Part shown: piece by piece, positions 35,371-45,024 of the stretch | Numbering within the stretch: the stretch's first letter is position 1 | Layout of the letters: each line of letters begins with the position of its first letter | DNA from: Streptomyces sp. CGMCC 4.7035 | Lineage (GTDB): Bacteria > Actinomycetota > Actinomycetes > Streptomycetales > Streptomycetaceae | Direction: 5' to 3' | Assembly (NCBI RefSeq): GCF_031583065.1 | Contig: NZ_CP134053.1 | Coordinates: 1,736,001-1,800,000 of the forward strand | DNA length: 64,000 nucleotides | Program-made: the position numbers and the translations under genes | Notes under the pieces: model-generated | The model's input: only the letters and a program-made list of their open reading frames with translations | Told to the model about the DNA's origin: nothing | Database searches by the model: none

Positions 35371-36039
35371 GTGAACAGGACCACGGCGTACGCGACGACG
35401 TCGGGCATCGCGGTGCCCAAGCAGCCCGGAGCCCGGAGCCGGCAGACCTGCCGACCGCTGGGGGCGGCCGTGGTGCGCGATCTGCGGGCCCGCGCGGGCC
35501 GCAGCCCGCACGGGCTCACCTTCGGCGCCGGCGATCTCGTCGTGCTCACCGGTCTGCCCGGCAGCGGCAAGTCCACGCTCATGCGGCGCACCGTGCGCGG
35601 CGCCCGGATCGACTCCCAGGACACCCGCGACCGCTGGGACACGCGCCTGGCCCGCTTCCTGCCGTACGCGCTCTACCGCCCGCTGGTCCGCCTCGCCCAC
35701 TACGCCGGACTGCGCCGCGCACTGCGGGCCGGCGCCGGCGTCGTCGTGCACGACTGCGGTACGCAGGCCTGGGTGCGCGGCTGGCTGGCCCGGGAGGCCC
35801 GCCGCCGCGGCGGCACGCTCCACCTGCTCCTGCTCGACGTCACCCCGGACACGGCCCTGGCGGGCCAGCGGGAGCGCGGCCGCGGCGTGTCGCGGTACGC
35901 GTTCCTGAGGCACCGCCGGGCCACCCGCCGGCTGTTGCGCTCCATCGAGCGGGGCGAGATGCCGGAGGGCTGCGGCTCGGCGGTCCTGCTGGACCGGGAC
36001 GCGGCCGACGTGCTGCACAGGATCGATTTCACGGACTGA
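35371..36039 (+). CDS. P-loop ATPase/kinase-like protein
   Basis: The 222-residue protein has a Walker A loop GLPGSGKSTLMRR near residues 60-72 in an AAA_33/zeta-toxin-type kinase fold; a later strand HLLLLDVTPDTALAGQRERG has the pattern of a lid following a nucleoside kinase core. The substrate is unknown. GTG 35371 is favoured by AGGGGAGGA 8 bases upstream; the frame stays open back to 35128, across the riboswitch antisense. Divergent from gcvT, sharing the roughly 180-base promoter region. Confidence 0.8.
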   Translation: MNRTTAYATTSGIAVPKQPGARSRQTCRPLGAAVVRDLRARAGRSPHGLTFGAGDLVVLTGLPGSGKSTLMRRTVRGARIDSQDTRDRWDTRLARFLPYALYRPLVRLAHYAGLRRALRAGAGVVVHDCGTQAWVRGWLAREARRRGGTLHLLLLDVTPDTALAGQRERGRGVSRYAFLRHRRATRRLLRSIERGEMPEGCGSAVLLDRDAADVLHRIDFTD

Positions 36040-36167
36040 CGGCTCCTTCCCGTGCGGGGGCCGGGACGGACCGTTCGTCCCTGTGCGGGGCCGGGGCCGA
36101 CCCGCTCAACCCCGTACACCCAGTAGCCTTTCAGCCACACCAGCGGTTCTCAGCAGGCGGTAGGCAG

Positions 36168-36959
36168 ATGGACTTCCCGGCGGACCTTCCCGCGGACTTC
36201 CCCACACAGACGCACCCCCATCCGCACGGCGGATGGCCGGGCAACGAACTGGAGGAGGTGCTCTCCGCCTCCCTGGGCGTGCCCTCGGCCGCCGACAGGA
36301 TCGTGGAGGTCCTCGGACGCAGCTTCGTGTGGGTGCCGCTGCCGAACGGTGGCGGCCCGGACAGCGACTCCCTCGACCTGCCCACGCTGGAGATCGAGGG
36401 CCAGGTGTACGTCCCGGTGTTCAGCTCGGAGGAGCAGTTCCGCCGGGTCGTCGGCAACCACATGTCGTACACGGTCGCGCCCGCCGTCGAGTTCGCCCGC
36501 GGCCTGCCCGCGCAGGCCGGCATCGTGGTCAACCCGGAGGGCGTGGTCGGTGTGCCGCTGCCGCCGCAGGCGGTGGCCGAGCTGTGCCGGGCGGGGCGCA
36601 CCCCGCTGGACGGACCCGCCGGCGGCGGCCGCGTCCGCCTCTTCGAACCCGACTGGCAGGAGGACCCGGTGGACTTCCTCGCCGCCGCGTCCGCCGAGTT
36701 CGCGGCGACCGGCGTCGTGCTCACCGCGCGCCGCTGCCTCGCCGCCATCGAAACGGACGACCCGGTCATGTTCGTCGGCGTGGAACTGTCCCAGTGGGAG
36801 GGCGACCTCCGCACCCTCCCCATGGACGCGCTGGGCCGGGCCCTGGGCAAGGTCGCGGTCAAGTGGCCGGTCAACCTGGTGCTCCTGGACGTGACCCAGG
36901 ACCCGGTGGCCGAGTGGATGAGGGAAAAGGTCCGGCCCTTCTACCAGCAGGGCTACTGA
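36168..36959 (+). CDS. SseB-family protein (first of two)
   Basis: The 263-residue protein has an SseB N-terminal domain (about 25-130, ELEEVLSASLGVPSAADRIV, VYVPVFSSEEQF) and an SseB C-terminal domain (about 150-260). E. coli SseB overproduction changes serine sensitivity, hence the name, but its biochemistry is unknown. The placement beside the glycine/serine operon is suggestive but may be chance. No signal peptide. The next gene is a related protein. Confidence 0.85.
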   Translation: MDFPADLPADFPTQTHPHPHGGWPGNELEEVLSASLGVPSAADRIVEVLGRSFVWVPLPNGGGPDSDSLDLPTLEIEGQVYVPVFSSEEQFRRVVGNHMSYTVAPAVEFARGLPAQAGIVVNPEGVVGVPLPPQAVAELCRAGRTPLDGPAGGGRVRLFEPDWQEDPVDFLAAASAEFAATGVVLTARRCLAAIETDDPVMFVGVELSQWEGDLRTLPMDALGRALGKVAVKWPVNLVLLDVTQDPVAEWMREKVRPFYQQGY

Positions 36960-36961
36960 GA

Positions 36962-37060
36962 AGCGCCCCTGAAAGGGGCGCGGGGCTGTGTCGATATGCG
37001 GCTCCGCCGCGTGGGCGCGACAAGCCACGGACGGAGCCGCACCTGCCGGACGGCAGTAGG
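36962..37060. repeat. Interspersed Streptomyces repeat with terminator hairpin
   Basis: GCGCCCCTGAAAGGGGCGC forms a tight 8-bp hairpin right after the first SseB-like gene. It is followed by GGGGCTGTGTCGATATGCGG and CTCCGCCGCGTGGGCGCGAC, a sequence I recognise as one of the most frequent intergenic repeats in Streptomyces. It ends with another potential stem (CGGCTCCG, CGGAGCCG). Probably acts as terminator for sseB. Confidence 0.75.
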
Positions 37061-37151
37061 CCCCGAGCCCTTGGGCGCACGGCTGTCGGCGCAGCCACTT
37101 AAGCTGGTTTCATAGCTCGGTCTAGGTGTTGTACGGAGGGGCGGTAACAAG

Positions 37152-37952
37152 GTGAGCGCGAGCGGCACGGCCGCGGCCGGGCACGTCGAGCACATGCTGC
37201 GCCAGGTGACGCCCGGGCGTTACGACGCCTACGAGGCGCTCCTTCGCGCGCTGGCGACCCCGTCGTCCGGCCAGGTCTGGATGCTGCTCTGGCACGGCCA
37301 GGCCGGTTCGCCCGACGCTCAGTACGGAAACATGGAGGTGGACGGCTACGGCTACGCGCCCTGCGTCACCTCCGCCCAGGAGCTGTCGGCCAGTGGCTGG
37401 AACCGTTCGTACGAGGTGGTCGACGGCCTCGACGTGGCCCGCACCCTCTACCCGGACCACTACGGCCTCTGGCTGAACCCGCACGCGCCGGGCGGCGGCG
37501 TCGGCATCCCCTGGCTGGATCTGCGCCGTATCGCCACCGGCCTGGAGCGCCAGCCCTCGGGACCGCTGAGGCTGGGCGAACCGGCCATCGACATCCCGCA
37601 GTTCTACGCCCTGCTCACGCAGAACGCGCACCGCACCCCCGCCGTGCGCTCGCTGCGCCGCGCCTGGGTCCAGCCCGCGCTCGGCGCGCCGTACCTGGCG
37701 ATCGGCCTGGACGTGTACGACACCTCGCCGCCCGCCGTCGACTCGGTGCGCGCGATGATGCAGCAGTCCGTCGTCGCCGTCCCGGACGGGCTGCCCGTGT
37801 CGACCGTCGCGATGTCCGACGAGCACGACCCGGTCGCGATGTGGCTGCGCGCCCACGCCCGCCCGTTCTACGACCGTGAGGCCCACGCGGCCCCGGTCCA
37901 GGCTCCCACGGCGGGCGGCTACGGCTACCCGCCGGCCCGAGGGACGTACTGA
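37152..37952 (+). CDS. SseB-family protein (second)
   Basis: The 266-residue protein has an SseB-like N-terminal part (about 10-110, LRQVTPGRYDAYEALLRALA, QVWMLLWHGQAG) and a C-terminal SseB domain (about 135-240, LRRAWVQPALGAPYLAIGLD). A short Gly/Tyr/Pro tail follows. GTG 37152 has GGAGGGG 9 bases upstream. It is paralogous to the preceding gene, and both end their folded part alike (AEWMREKVRPFY; AMWLRAHARPFY). Confidence 0.85.
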   Translation: MSASGTAAAGHVEHMLRQVTPGRYDAYEALLRALATPSSGQVWMLLWHGQAGSPDAQYGNMEVDGYGYAPCVTSAQELSASGWNRSYEVVDGLDVARTLYPDHYGLWLNPHAPGGGVGIPWLDLRRIATGLERQPSGPLRLGEPAIDIPQFYALLTQNAHRTPAVRSLRRAWVQPALGAPYLAIGLDVYDTSPPAVDSVRAMMQQSVVAVPDGLPVSTVAMSDEHDPVAMWLRAHARPFYDREAHAAPVQAPTAGGYGYPPARGTY

Positions 37953-37971
37953 GGGGCGCACGACAGCGAAG

Positions 37972-37998
37972 CGGGACCCGCCGGTGTGCGAGGTCCCG
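37972..37998 (+). terminator. Terminator after the second SseB-like gene
   Basis: CGGGACC and GGTCCCG pair around a 13-base loop, followed by TTT. The remaining gap to 38350 has no gene; it must hold the promoter of the oligopeptide permease operon. The stretch 38150-38230 is AT-richer than its surroundings (GCATCACGTTTACGCATCC). Confidence 0.65.
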
Positions 37999-38350
37999 TT
38001 TCTCGTGCGGTGGGACGGCCGGGGGCCCTGTCCGAAACTGATTCTCGCGAGGTCGGAATGCCGAGGAACGGGCCGTCCACACTGTGAGACGGCTGGGCGT
38101 GGGCCAGGGATCCCCCCTGGCCCCAACTGCCCCCCGTTCGACTAGCGTTACCCACTGTCCGGATAACGGAACACCTCAAGATGCATCACGTTTACGCATC
38201 CATTCACCGTCAAGTCTGGCAACTGATCGCAGAACCGTTGAAGACTCCCGCACCAGGGGTTTGTTCGCCCCTGTGTACGACGGACTGATTCATGCCGCTA
38301 CAGCGGCGAGCGCGGGCCGGCCACCGCCGGTTGAGAGGGGTCCCTGCCAG

Positions 38351-39358
38351 ATGACGGCACCATTGCACGAGCCGACCGCTGAGGCGGCCCCGAGTGCTGC
38401 CGAGGAAGCGGCTGCAGCCAGCGCGGACGCGAAGGCCGTACAGGGACGTTCCCTGGGTCGGATCGCCTGGGAGCGCCTCAAGCGTGACAAGCTCGCCCTG
38501 ACCGGCGGCATCGTGGTGCTCGCCCTCATCCTGCTCGCGCTGCTCGCCCCGGTGATCACGAACCTGCTCGGCCAGGATCCCGACGCCTACCACGAGAGTC
38601 TGATCGACCCGCTCTTCGGTACCCCCAAGGGTTCCCTCGGCGGCATCAGCGGCGACCACCTCCTGGGCGTGGAGCCGGTCAACGGCCGCGACATCTTCGC
38701 CCGGACCCTCTACGGCGCCCGGATCTCGCTCCTGGTCGGTTTCCTGTCCGCGGTGGTCGCCGTCGTCCTCGGTACCGTCCTGGGCATCCTGGCCGGCTTC
38801 TTCGGCGGCTGGGTCGACTCCCTCATCAGCCGCGTGATGGACGGTCTGCTGGCCTTCCCGCAGCTGCTGTTCACCATCGCCCTGGTCTCCGTCATGCCGA
38901 GCAACATGCTGGGCCTGACCGGCTCCAACGTGCGCGTGTTCGTGATGATCCTGGTCATCGGTTTCTTCGGCTGGCCCTACATCGGACGCGTGGTGCGCGG
39001 CCAGACCCTCTCGATGCGTGAGCGCGAGTACGTCGAAGCCGCCCGATCGCTGGGCGCCGGGCAGTTCTACATCCTGTTCAAGGAACTGCTGCCGAACCTC
39101 GTCGCGCCGATCATCGTGTACACGACGATGATGATCCCGACCAACATCCTCACCGAGGCGGCACTCAGCTTCCTGGGCGTGGGCGTCAAGCCGCCCACGT
39201 CCTCCTGGGGGCAGATGCTTTCGAGCGCGATCGACTACTACGAGTCGGACCCCATGTACATGGTGGTCCCCGGTGTGGCGATCTTCATCACCGTTCTTGC
39301 CTTCAACCTCTTCGGCGACGGCGTGCGGGACGCGCTGGACCCGAAGGCCTCCCGCTGA
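38351..39358 (+). CDS. Oligopeptide ABC transporter permease (OppC/DppC type)
   Basis: The 335-residue inner-membrane subunit has an OppC N-terminal segment with the first helix at about 52-75 (LALTGGIVVLALILLALLAP), then five spans. The ATPase-docking EAA loop reads EYVEAARSLGAGQFYILFKE. The N-terminal 40 residues are Ala/Glu-rich and cytoplasmic. ATG 38351 has GAGAGGGG about 12 bases upstream. It is the first gene of the importer operon, an unusual order because the binding protein usually comes first. Confidence 0.93.
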   Translation: MTAPLHEPTAEAAPSAAEEAAAASADAKAVQGRSLGRIAWERLKRDKLALTGGIVVLALILLALLAPVITNLLGQDPDAYHESLIDPLFGTPKGSLGGISGDHLLGVEPVNGRDIFARTLYGARISLLVGFLSAVVAVVLGTVLGILAGFFGGWVDSLISRVMDGLLAFPQLLFTIALVSVMPSNMLGLTGSNVRVFVMILVIGFFGWPYIGRVVRGQTLSMREREYVEAARSLGAGQFYILFKELLPNLVAPIIVYTTMMIPTNILTEAALSFLGVGVKPPTSSWGQMLSSAIDYYESDPMYMVVPGVAIFITVLAFNLFGDGVRDALDPKASR

Positions 39359-39427
39359 ACTGCCGTACTCCAAGTTTCCCGTGGCCATAACACGGGGTCT
39401 CTCATCAAATTCGGAGGATCCGAGATC

Positions 39428-41227
39428 GTGACTACCCAACGCACCTCAGGGCGGCGCAAGCAGGCCATGGCCGCTGCCGCGGTGGTCGCCGCGCTGCTGA
39501 CCACGGCGGCGTGCGGCGGCGGCGACGGCAAGGACGGCGACAAGGGCTCGACGACCGGTGCCGCCGGCTTCGACGCCGCGAACAACAAGGTCGCCCAGGC
39601 CTCGCTGGCGAAGAAGGGGGGCACGCTGAGGTTCGGTGGCGCCCAGGACGCCGACTCGTGGGACACCACGCGTGGCTACTACGGCTTCATGTGGAACTTC
39701 GCGCGCTACTACAGCCGCCAGCTCGTCACGAACAAGCCGGCGCCGGGCAAGGAAGGCGCCCAGCTGACCCCGGACCTCGCCACCGGGCTCGCCAAGGTCA
39801 CCGACGGCGGCAAGACCTACACGTACACGCTGCGTGACGGCGCGACGTGGGAGGACGGCAAGCCGATCACCTCCAAGGACATCAAGTACGGCATCGAGCG
39901 CGTCTGGGCGCAGGACGTGCTGTCCGGCGGTCCGGTCTACCTGAAGGACGTGCTCGACCCGAAGGGCGAGTACAAGGGCCCCTACAAGGACACGTCCAAG
40001 GACAAGCTCGGTCTGAAGGCCATCCAGACGCCGGACGACAAGACCATCGTCTTCAAGCTGCCGCAGGCCAACTCGGACTTCGAGGAGATGCTGGCCCTGG
40101 TCTCCGCGTCCCCGGTCCGCCAGGACAAGGACACCAAGTCCAAGTACGGTCTGCACCCGTTCTCCTCCGGCCCGTACAAGTTCGAGTCGTACAGCCCGGG
40201 CAAGGACCTGACCCTGGTCCGCAACGACCAGTGGAAGCAGGCCTCGGACCCGATCCGCAAGGCGTACCCGGACAAGATCACCATCACGTTCTTCTCGGAC
40301 GCCAACCAGCTCGACCAGCGTCTGATCAACGGTGACCTGGACCTCGACATCAACCAGACCGGCATGTCGCCGCAGGGCCGTACCACCGCCCTGAAGCAGC
40401 ACAAGGCCAACCTGGACAACCCGGTCTCCGGCTACATCCGCTACGCGGTCTTCCCGCAGAGCGTCGCGCCGTTCAACAACGTCGACTGCCGCAAGGCCGT
40501 GATCCTGGGCGCCGACCACGTGTCGCTGCAGACCGCCCGTGGTGGCCCGGTCGCCGGTGGTGACATCGGCACCAACATGCTCCCGCCGTCCGTCCCGGGT
40601 GCCGAGGGCCAGAAGTACGACCCGTACGAGCTCGCCGGTGCCAACAAGAACGGCAACGTCGCCAAGGCCAAGGAAGCGCTGAAGGCCTGCGGCAAGCCGA
40701 ACGGCTTCAAGACCACCATCGCCGTCCGCAACAACAAGCCGGTCGAGGTGGCCACCGCCCAGTCCCTGCAGGCGTCCCTGAAGAAGATCGGCATCACCGC
40801 CGAGATCGACCAGTACGACGGTTCGCAGACCACCGGCATCATCGGTAGCCCCGCCAACGTGAAGAAGAAGGGCTACGGCATCATCATCATGGGCTGGGGT
40901 GCCGACTTCCCGTCGGTCCAGGGCTTCGGTCTGCCGCTGTGGAACAGCAAGTACATCCTGGACAGCGGTAACTCCAACTACGCGCTGATCAAGGACAAGG
41001 CGATCGACGGCCTGTTCAACAACTACGTCACCACGCTGGACGACGCGGGCAAGACCAAGATCGCCACGGACATCAACCACAAGGTCATGGACGGCGCGTA
41101 CTACCTGCCCTTCGTCTTCGAGAAGTTCATCAACTGGCGCGGTGACAACCTGGCGAACGTCTACACGTCGGACGGCTACAGCGGCGTCTACGACTTCGTC
41201 AACCTCGGCCTGAAGTCCACGAAGTAA
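39428..41227 (+). CDS. Peptide-binding lipoprotein of the oligopeptide transporter (OppA type)
   Basis: The 599-residue solute-binding protein has lipobox TTAAC at about residue 25-29, a Gly/Asp/Lys-rich linker, and an SBP_bac_5 domain (DLATGLAKVTDGGKTYTYTL, then GATWEDGKPITSKDIKYGIE) covering the rest. Captures extracellular peptides and delivers them to the flanking permeases. GTG 39428 follows CGGAGGATCC. A strong hairpin after the gene may stabilise this part of the message so that binding protein is made in excess. Confidence 0.95.
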   Translation: MTTQRTSGRRKQAMAAAAVVAALLTTAACGGGDGKDGDKGSTTGAAGFDAANNKVAQASLAKKGGTLRFGGAQDADSWDTTRGYYGFMWNFARYYSRQLVTNKPAPGKEGAQLTPDLATGLAKVTDGGKTYTYTLRDGATWEDGKPITSKDIKYGIERVWAQDVLSGGPVYLKDVLDPKGEYKGPYKDTSKDKLGLKAIQTPDDKTIVFKLPQANSDFEEMLALVSASPVRQDKDTKSKYGLHPFSSGPYKFESYSPGKDLTLVRNDQWKQASDPIRKAYPDKITITFFSDANQLDQRLINGDLDLDINQTGMSPQGRTTALKQHKANLDNPVSGYIRYAVFPQSVAPFNNVDCRKAVILGADHVSLQTARGGPVAGGDIGTNMLPPSVPGAEGQKYDPYELAGANKNGNVAKAKEALKACGKPNGFKTTIAVRNNKPVEVATAQSLQASLKKIGITAEIDQYDGSQTTGIIGSPANVKKKGYGIIIMGWGADFPSVQGFGLPLWNSKYILDSGNSNYALIKDKAIDGLFNNYVTTLDDAGKTKIATDINHKVMDGAYYLPFVFEKFINWRGDNLANVYTSDGYSGVYDFVNLGLKSTK

Positions 41228-41285
41228 CCCTCGGCACACCCGCCGTACTGCACGAAAGGCAGGTGAAGGCCGGCGCGGCGTGATC

Positions 41286-41316
41286 GCGGGCCACCGGACG
41301 ACCTCCGGTGGCCCGC
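41286..41316 (+). terminator. Perfect 13-bp hairpin between binding-protein and permease genes
   Basis: GCGGGCCACCGGA and TCCGGTGGCCCGC enclose 5 bases, midway between oppA-like and oppB-like genes of the same operon. Within an operon this is more likely an attenuator or 3' mRNA stabiliser than a full terminator. Confidence 0.7.
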
Positions 41317-41338
41317 GGTCCGCGGCGGGCCGAGAGCT

Positions 41339-42337
41339 GTGCTCGCTTACCTCATCAGGCGGTTGTTCGCCGCCGCAGTGATGCTTGTGGTCATCGTCAT
41401 GGTGGTCTTCGGCATCTTCTTCCTCATCCCCAAGTGGGCGGGGGTGGACATCGCCTCGAGCTTCGTGGGCAAGCAGGCCGACCCGGCCGCCGTCGAAGCG
41501 GTGCGGCAGAAGCTGGGCCTGGGCGACCCGATCTATTCTCAGGTCTGGGAGTTCTTCAAGGGCATCTTCGTCGGCCGCACCTACTCCGGCGGCGGTGACG
41601 TCACGCAGTGCGCCGCGCCGTGCTTCGGCTACTCCTTCCGGAGTGAGCAGGCCGTCTGGCCGGTGCTGACCGACCGCTTCCCGGTGACCCTGGGTCTGGC
41701 GCTCGGTGCCGCCGTGCTGTGGCTGATCTTCGGTGTCGCGGCGGGTGTGCTCTCCGCGCTCAAGCGGGGCAGCATCTGGGACCGCGGTGCGATGGTCGTC
41801 GCGCTGTCGGGTGTCTCCCTTCCCATCTACTTCACCGGCATGCTCGCCTCGGCGATCTTCGTCTTCGGTATGCACTGGATCGACGCGCAGTACGTGCCCC
41901 TGGACAAGAGCTTCTCCGGCTGGTTCGGCGCCATGATCCTGCCCTGGACCACCCTCGCGTTCCTGTACGCGGCGATGTACGCCCGGATCACCCGCGCCAC
42001 CATGATGGAAATCCTCGGCGAGGACTACATCCGCACGGCGCGCGCGAAGGGCCTCAAGGAGCAGGTCGTCATCGGCAAGCACGCCATGCGCTCCACGATG
42101 ACGCCCATCCTCACGATGCTCGGCATGGACCTCGGCGCCCTCATCGGCGGCGCCATCCTGACGGAGTCGACGTTCAACCTGCCCGGCCTGGGGCAGGCGG
42201 TGCTCAACGCCATCAAGAACCAGGACCTGCCCATCATCCTGGGCGTCACCCTGATCACCTCGCTCGCGGTGCTCATCGCCAACCTCCTGGTGGACGTCCT
42301 GTACGCCGTGATCGACCCCCGAGTGAGGCTCTCATGA
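41339..42337 (+). CDS. Oligopeptide ABC transporter permease (OppB/DppB type)
   Basis: The 332-residue membrane protein begins at a GTG with the typical MLAYLIRRLFAAAVMLVVIV first helix, then a large external loop (about 35-110, with a CAAPC pair unusual for the family) and five more helices. The EAA docking loop reads YIRTARAKGLKEQVVIGKHA, and the C-terminus [13 protein letters not shown] is standard. Overlaps the first ATPase gene as ATGA. Confidence 0.94.
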   Translation: MLAYLIRRLFAAAVMLVVIVMVVFGIFFLIPKWAGVDIASSFVGKQADPAAVEAVRQKLGLGDPIYSQVWEFFKGIFVGRTYSGGGDVTQCAAPCFGYSFRSEQAVWPVLTDRFPVTLGLALGAAVLWLIFGVAAGVLSALKRGSIWDRGAMVVALSGVSLPIYFTGMLASAIFVFGMHWIDAQYVPLDKSFSGWFGAMILPWTTLAFLYAAMYARITRATMMEILGEDYIRTARAKGLKEQVVIGKHAMRSTMTPILTMLGMDLGALIGGAILTESTFNLPGLGQAVLNAIKNQDLPIILGVTLITSLAVLIANLLVDVLYAVIDPRVRLS

Positions 42338-43431
42338 CCGAACTCAGCAAGAGCGGAGCGGCCGTGGGTGAGCCCACCTCCGCCTCGCCCGCCCCCACCG
42401 CCTTCCTCGAAGTGCGCGACCTGAAGGTGCACTTCCCGACCGACGACGGCTTGGTCAAGTCCGTCGACGGGCTCAGCTTCAAGCTGGAGAAGGGCAAGAC
42501 CCTCGGCATCGTGGGCGAGTCGGGCTCCGGCAAGTCGGTGACCTCGCTCGGCATCATGGGCCTGCACACCGCCGGCCAGTACGGCAAGCGCAAGGCGCAG
42601 ATCTCCGGCGAGATCTGGCTGAACGGCACCGAGCTGCTGTCGGCCGACCCCGACCAGGTGCGCAAGATGCGCGGCCGCGAGATGGCGATGATCTTCCAGG
42701 ACCCGCTGTCCGCGCTGCACCCGTACTTCACGATCGGTCAGCAGATCGTGGAGGCGTACCGCATCCACCACAACGTCGACAAGAAGACCGCCCGCAAGCG
42801 GGCGATCGAGATGCTCGACCGGGTGGGCATCCCGCAGCCGGACAAGCGGGTGGACAACTACCCGCACGAGTTCTCCGGCGGTATGCGCCAGCGCGCGATG
42901 ATCGCGATGTCGCTGGTCAACAACCCCGAGCTGCTCATCGCGGACGAGCCGACGACCGCCCTCGACGTGACCGTCCAGGCGCAGATCCTCGACCTCATGC
43001 GCGATCTGCAGAAGGAGTTCGGCTCCGCGGTCATCATCATCACCCACGACCTGGGCGTCGTCGCCGAGCTGGCCGACGACCTCCTGGTGATGTACGGCGG
43101 CCGCTGTGTCGAGCGGGGACCGGCCGAGAAGGTGTTCTACGAGCCCCGGCACCCCTACACCTGGGGTCTGCTCGGCTCGATGCCGCGTCTCGACCGGGAC
43201 CAGCAGGAGCGCCTCATCCCGGTCAAGGGCTCTCCGCCGTCCCTGATCAACATCCCGTCGGGTTGCGCCTTCAACCCCCGCTGCCCGTACGCTGACCTCC
43301 CGAAGGACAACGTCACCCGCACGGTCCGCCCCGAGCTGACCGAGGTCGGCAGCCAGCACTGGGCCGCCTGCCACATGACGCAGGAGCAGCGGGAGCGTAT
43401 CTGGACCGAAGAGATTGCGCCGAAGCTGTGA
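42334..43431 (+). CDS. Oligopeptide ABC transporter ATP-binding protein (OppD type)
   Basis: The 365-residue protein has Walker A GESGSGKS near residue 62, signature FSGGMRQR, Walker [13 protein letters not shown] and switch His in IIITHDLG. The C-terminal oligopeptide-transporter extension has the Cys motif [10 protein letters not shown] of the OppD/F family, whose cysteines can hold an iron-sulfur cluster. It overlaps oppB upstream and the OppF-type gene downstream, so it is translationally coupled to both. Confidence 0.95.
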   Translation: MTELSKSGAAVGEPTSASPAPTAFLEVRDLKVHFPTDDGLVKSVDGLSFKLEKGKTLGIVGESGSGKSVTSLGIMGLHTAGQYGKRKAQISGEIWLNGTELLSADPDQVRKMRGREMAMIFQDPLSALHPYFTIGQQIVEAYRIHHNVDKKTARKRAIEMLDRVGIPQPDKRVDNYPHEFSGGMRQRAMIAMSLVNNPELLIADEPTTALDVTVQAQILDLMRDLQKEFGSAVIIITHDLGVVAELADDLLVMYGGRCVERGPAEKVFYEPRHPYTWGLLGSMPRLDRDQQERLIPVKGSPPSLINIPSGCAFNPRCPYADLPKDNVTRTVRPELTEVGSQHWAACHMTQEQRERIWTEEIAPKL

Positions 43432-44927
43432 GCGAGGACAAAGCAGTGACCATTCCCGCGCAGAGCGAAGGCACCAAGGCCACCAAGGGCGCCGGTGACG
43501 GCGACGTCCTGCTGAAGGTGACCGGGCTCCAGAAGCACTTCCCGATCAAGAAGGGCCTGCTCCAGCGGCAGGTCGGCGCGGTGTACGCGGTCGACGGCCT
43601 CGACTTCGAGGTGCGCAAGGGGGAGACCCTGGGCGTCGTGGGCGAGTCCGGCTGTGGCAAGTCGACGATGGGCCGGCTGATCACCCGGCTGCTCGAACCG
43701 ACCGGCGGAAAGGTCGAGTTCGAGGGCAAGGACATCACGCACCTCGGCGTCGGCGGCATGCGTCCGCTGCGTCGCGACGTGCAGATGATCTTCCAGGACC
43801 CGTACTCGTCGCTGAACCCGCGTCACACCATCGGCACGATCGTCAGCGCTCCCTTCCGCCTCCAGGGCGTCGAGCCCGAGGGCGGCATCAAGAAGGAAGT
43901 GCAGCGACTGCTGTCGGTCGTGGGTCTCAACCCCGAGCACTACAACCGCTACCCGCACGAGTTCTCCGGCGGTCAGCGCCAGCGCATCGGCATCGCCCGC
44001 GCGCTCGCGCTGAAGCCGAAGCTGGTCGTGGCCGACGAGCCCGTCTCGGCGCTCGACGTGTCCATCCAGGCGCAGGTCGTGAACCTCATGGACGACCTCC
44101 AGCAGGAGCTCGGCCTGACGTACGTGATCATCGCGCACGACCTGTCGGTCGTCCGGCACGTCTCGGACCGGATCGCGGTGATGTACCTGGGCAAGATCGT
44201 GGAGCTGGCGGACCGCGACTCGCTGTACAACGCGCCGATGCACCCGTACACCAAGGCGCTGATGTCGGCGGTGCCGATCCCGGACCCGAGGCGCAAGTCG
44301 GAGAAGAGCGAGCGCATCCTGCTCAAGGGTGACGTGCCCTCGCCGATCTCCCCGCCGAGCGGCTGCCGCTTCCACACCCGGTGCTGGAAGGCCACGGAGG
44401 TCTGCCGGACGACCGAGCCGCAGCTCATCGAGCTGAAGCCGGGGCAGCGCGTCGCCTGCCACCACCCGGAGAACTTCGAGGACCAGGCCCCGCAGGACAC
44501 GGTGCTGCTGACCGACGCCAAGGAGGCGGCGGAGCTGGTGCCGGAGGCGGTGCTGGAGGAGTCGGCGGAGACGTCGGCGGCTGTGGCCGCGGAGGTGGCG
44601 GCCGAGGCCGAGGCTGAGGAGGCTTCTTCGGAGCAGTCGGCCGAGGAGGCCACCGAGGAGCCGGCCGCCGCTGAGGAGGAGTCCTCCGAGGAGTCCGCCA
44701 AGGAGTCGGCTGCCGCTGAGGAGGAGTCCTCCGAGGAGGAGTCCGCCGAGGAGCCCGCGGCCACCGAGGAGCCCGCGGCCACCGAGGAGCCCGCGGCCAC
44801 CGAGGAGCCCGCGGCCACCGAGGAGCCCGCGGCCACCGAGGAGCCCGCGGCCACCGAGGAGTCCGCCGAGGCGGCCGCTTCGGAGGCGAAGGCGGAAGCC
44901 GATCGTCAGGAGTCAACTGACAAGTAA
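43428..44927 (+). CDS. Oligopeptide ABC transporter ATP-binding protein (OppF type) with acidic repeat tail
   Basis: Residues 1-360 form a normal OppF: Walker [10 protein letters not shown] near 77, FSGGQRQR, Walker [13 protein letters not shown], switch His IIAHDLS, and the C-terminal Cys motif [10 protein letters not shown]. Usual OppF proteins end here at about 330-360 residues. This one continues with about 140 residues made almost only of Glu, Ala, Ser and Thr, including six exact EEPAAT repeats (about 441-476). The tail is probably disordered and highly negative; it would lie in the cytoplasm. GTG 43428 overlaps the stop of the preceding gene. Confidence 0.93.
   Translation: MSEDKAVTIPAQSEGTKATKGAGDGDVLLKVTGLQKHFPIKKGLLQRQVGAVYAVDGLDFEVRKGETLGVVGESGCGKSTMGRLITRLLEPTGGKVEFEGKDITHLGVGGMRPLRRDVQMIFQDPYSSLNPRHTIGTIVSAPFRLQGVEPEGGIKKEVQRLLSVVGLNPEHYNRYPHEFSGGQRQRIGIARALALKPKLVVADEPVSALDVSIQAQVVNLMDDLQQELGLTYVIIAHDLSVVRHVSDRIAVMYLGKIVELADRDSLYNAPMHPYTKALMSAVPIPDPRRKSEKSERILLKGDVPSPISPPSGCRFHTRCWKATEVCRTTEPQLIELKPGQRVACHHPENFEDQAPQDTVLLTDAKEAAELVPEAVLEESAETSAAVAAEVAAEAEAEEASSEQSAEEATEEPAAAEEESSEESAKESAAAEEESSEEESAEEPAATEEPAATEEPAATEEPAATEEPAATEEPAATEESAEAAASEAKAEADRQESTDK
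44748..44855 (+). repeat. Six tandem 18-bp units in the OppF-type tail
   Basis: GAGGAGCCCGCGGCCACC is repeated six times without change, coding for EEPAAT. Identity at DNA level, not only protein level, means recent expansion by slippage or unequal exchange. Confidence 0.95.
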
Positions 44928-45024
44928 CGCATGACGACTTGGTAAAGTCATGTGCATGCCCGAACGGGAGAGCGCAGAGTCTGGCGTGTCCGTCTGATCG
45001 ACAGCACGCTCGAAGGGACGACTC

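Noticed and set aside
39446..42082. 878-residue minus-strand open frame
   Set aside because: Fully antisense to the peptide-binding protein and permease genes, which have complete family motifs and ribosome sites; Val/Asp/Arg-rich shadow composition.
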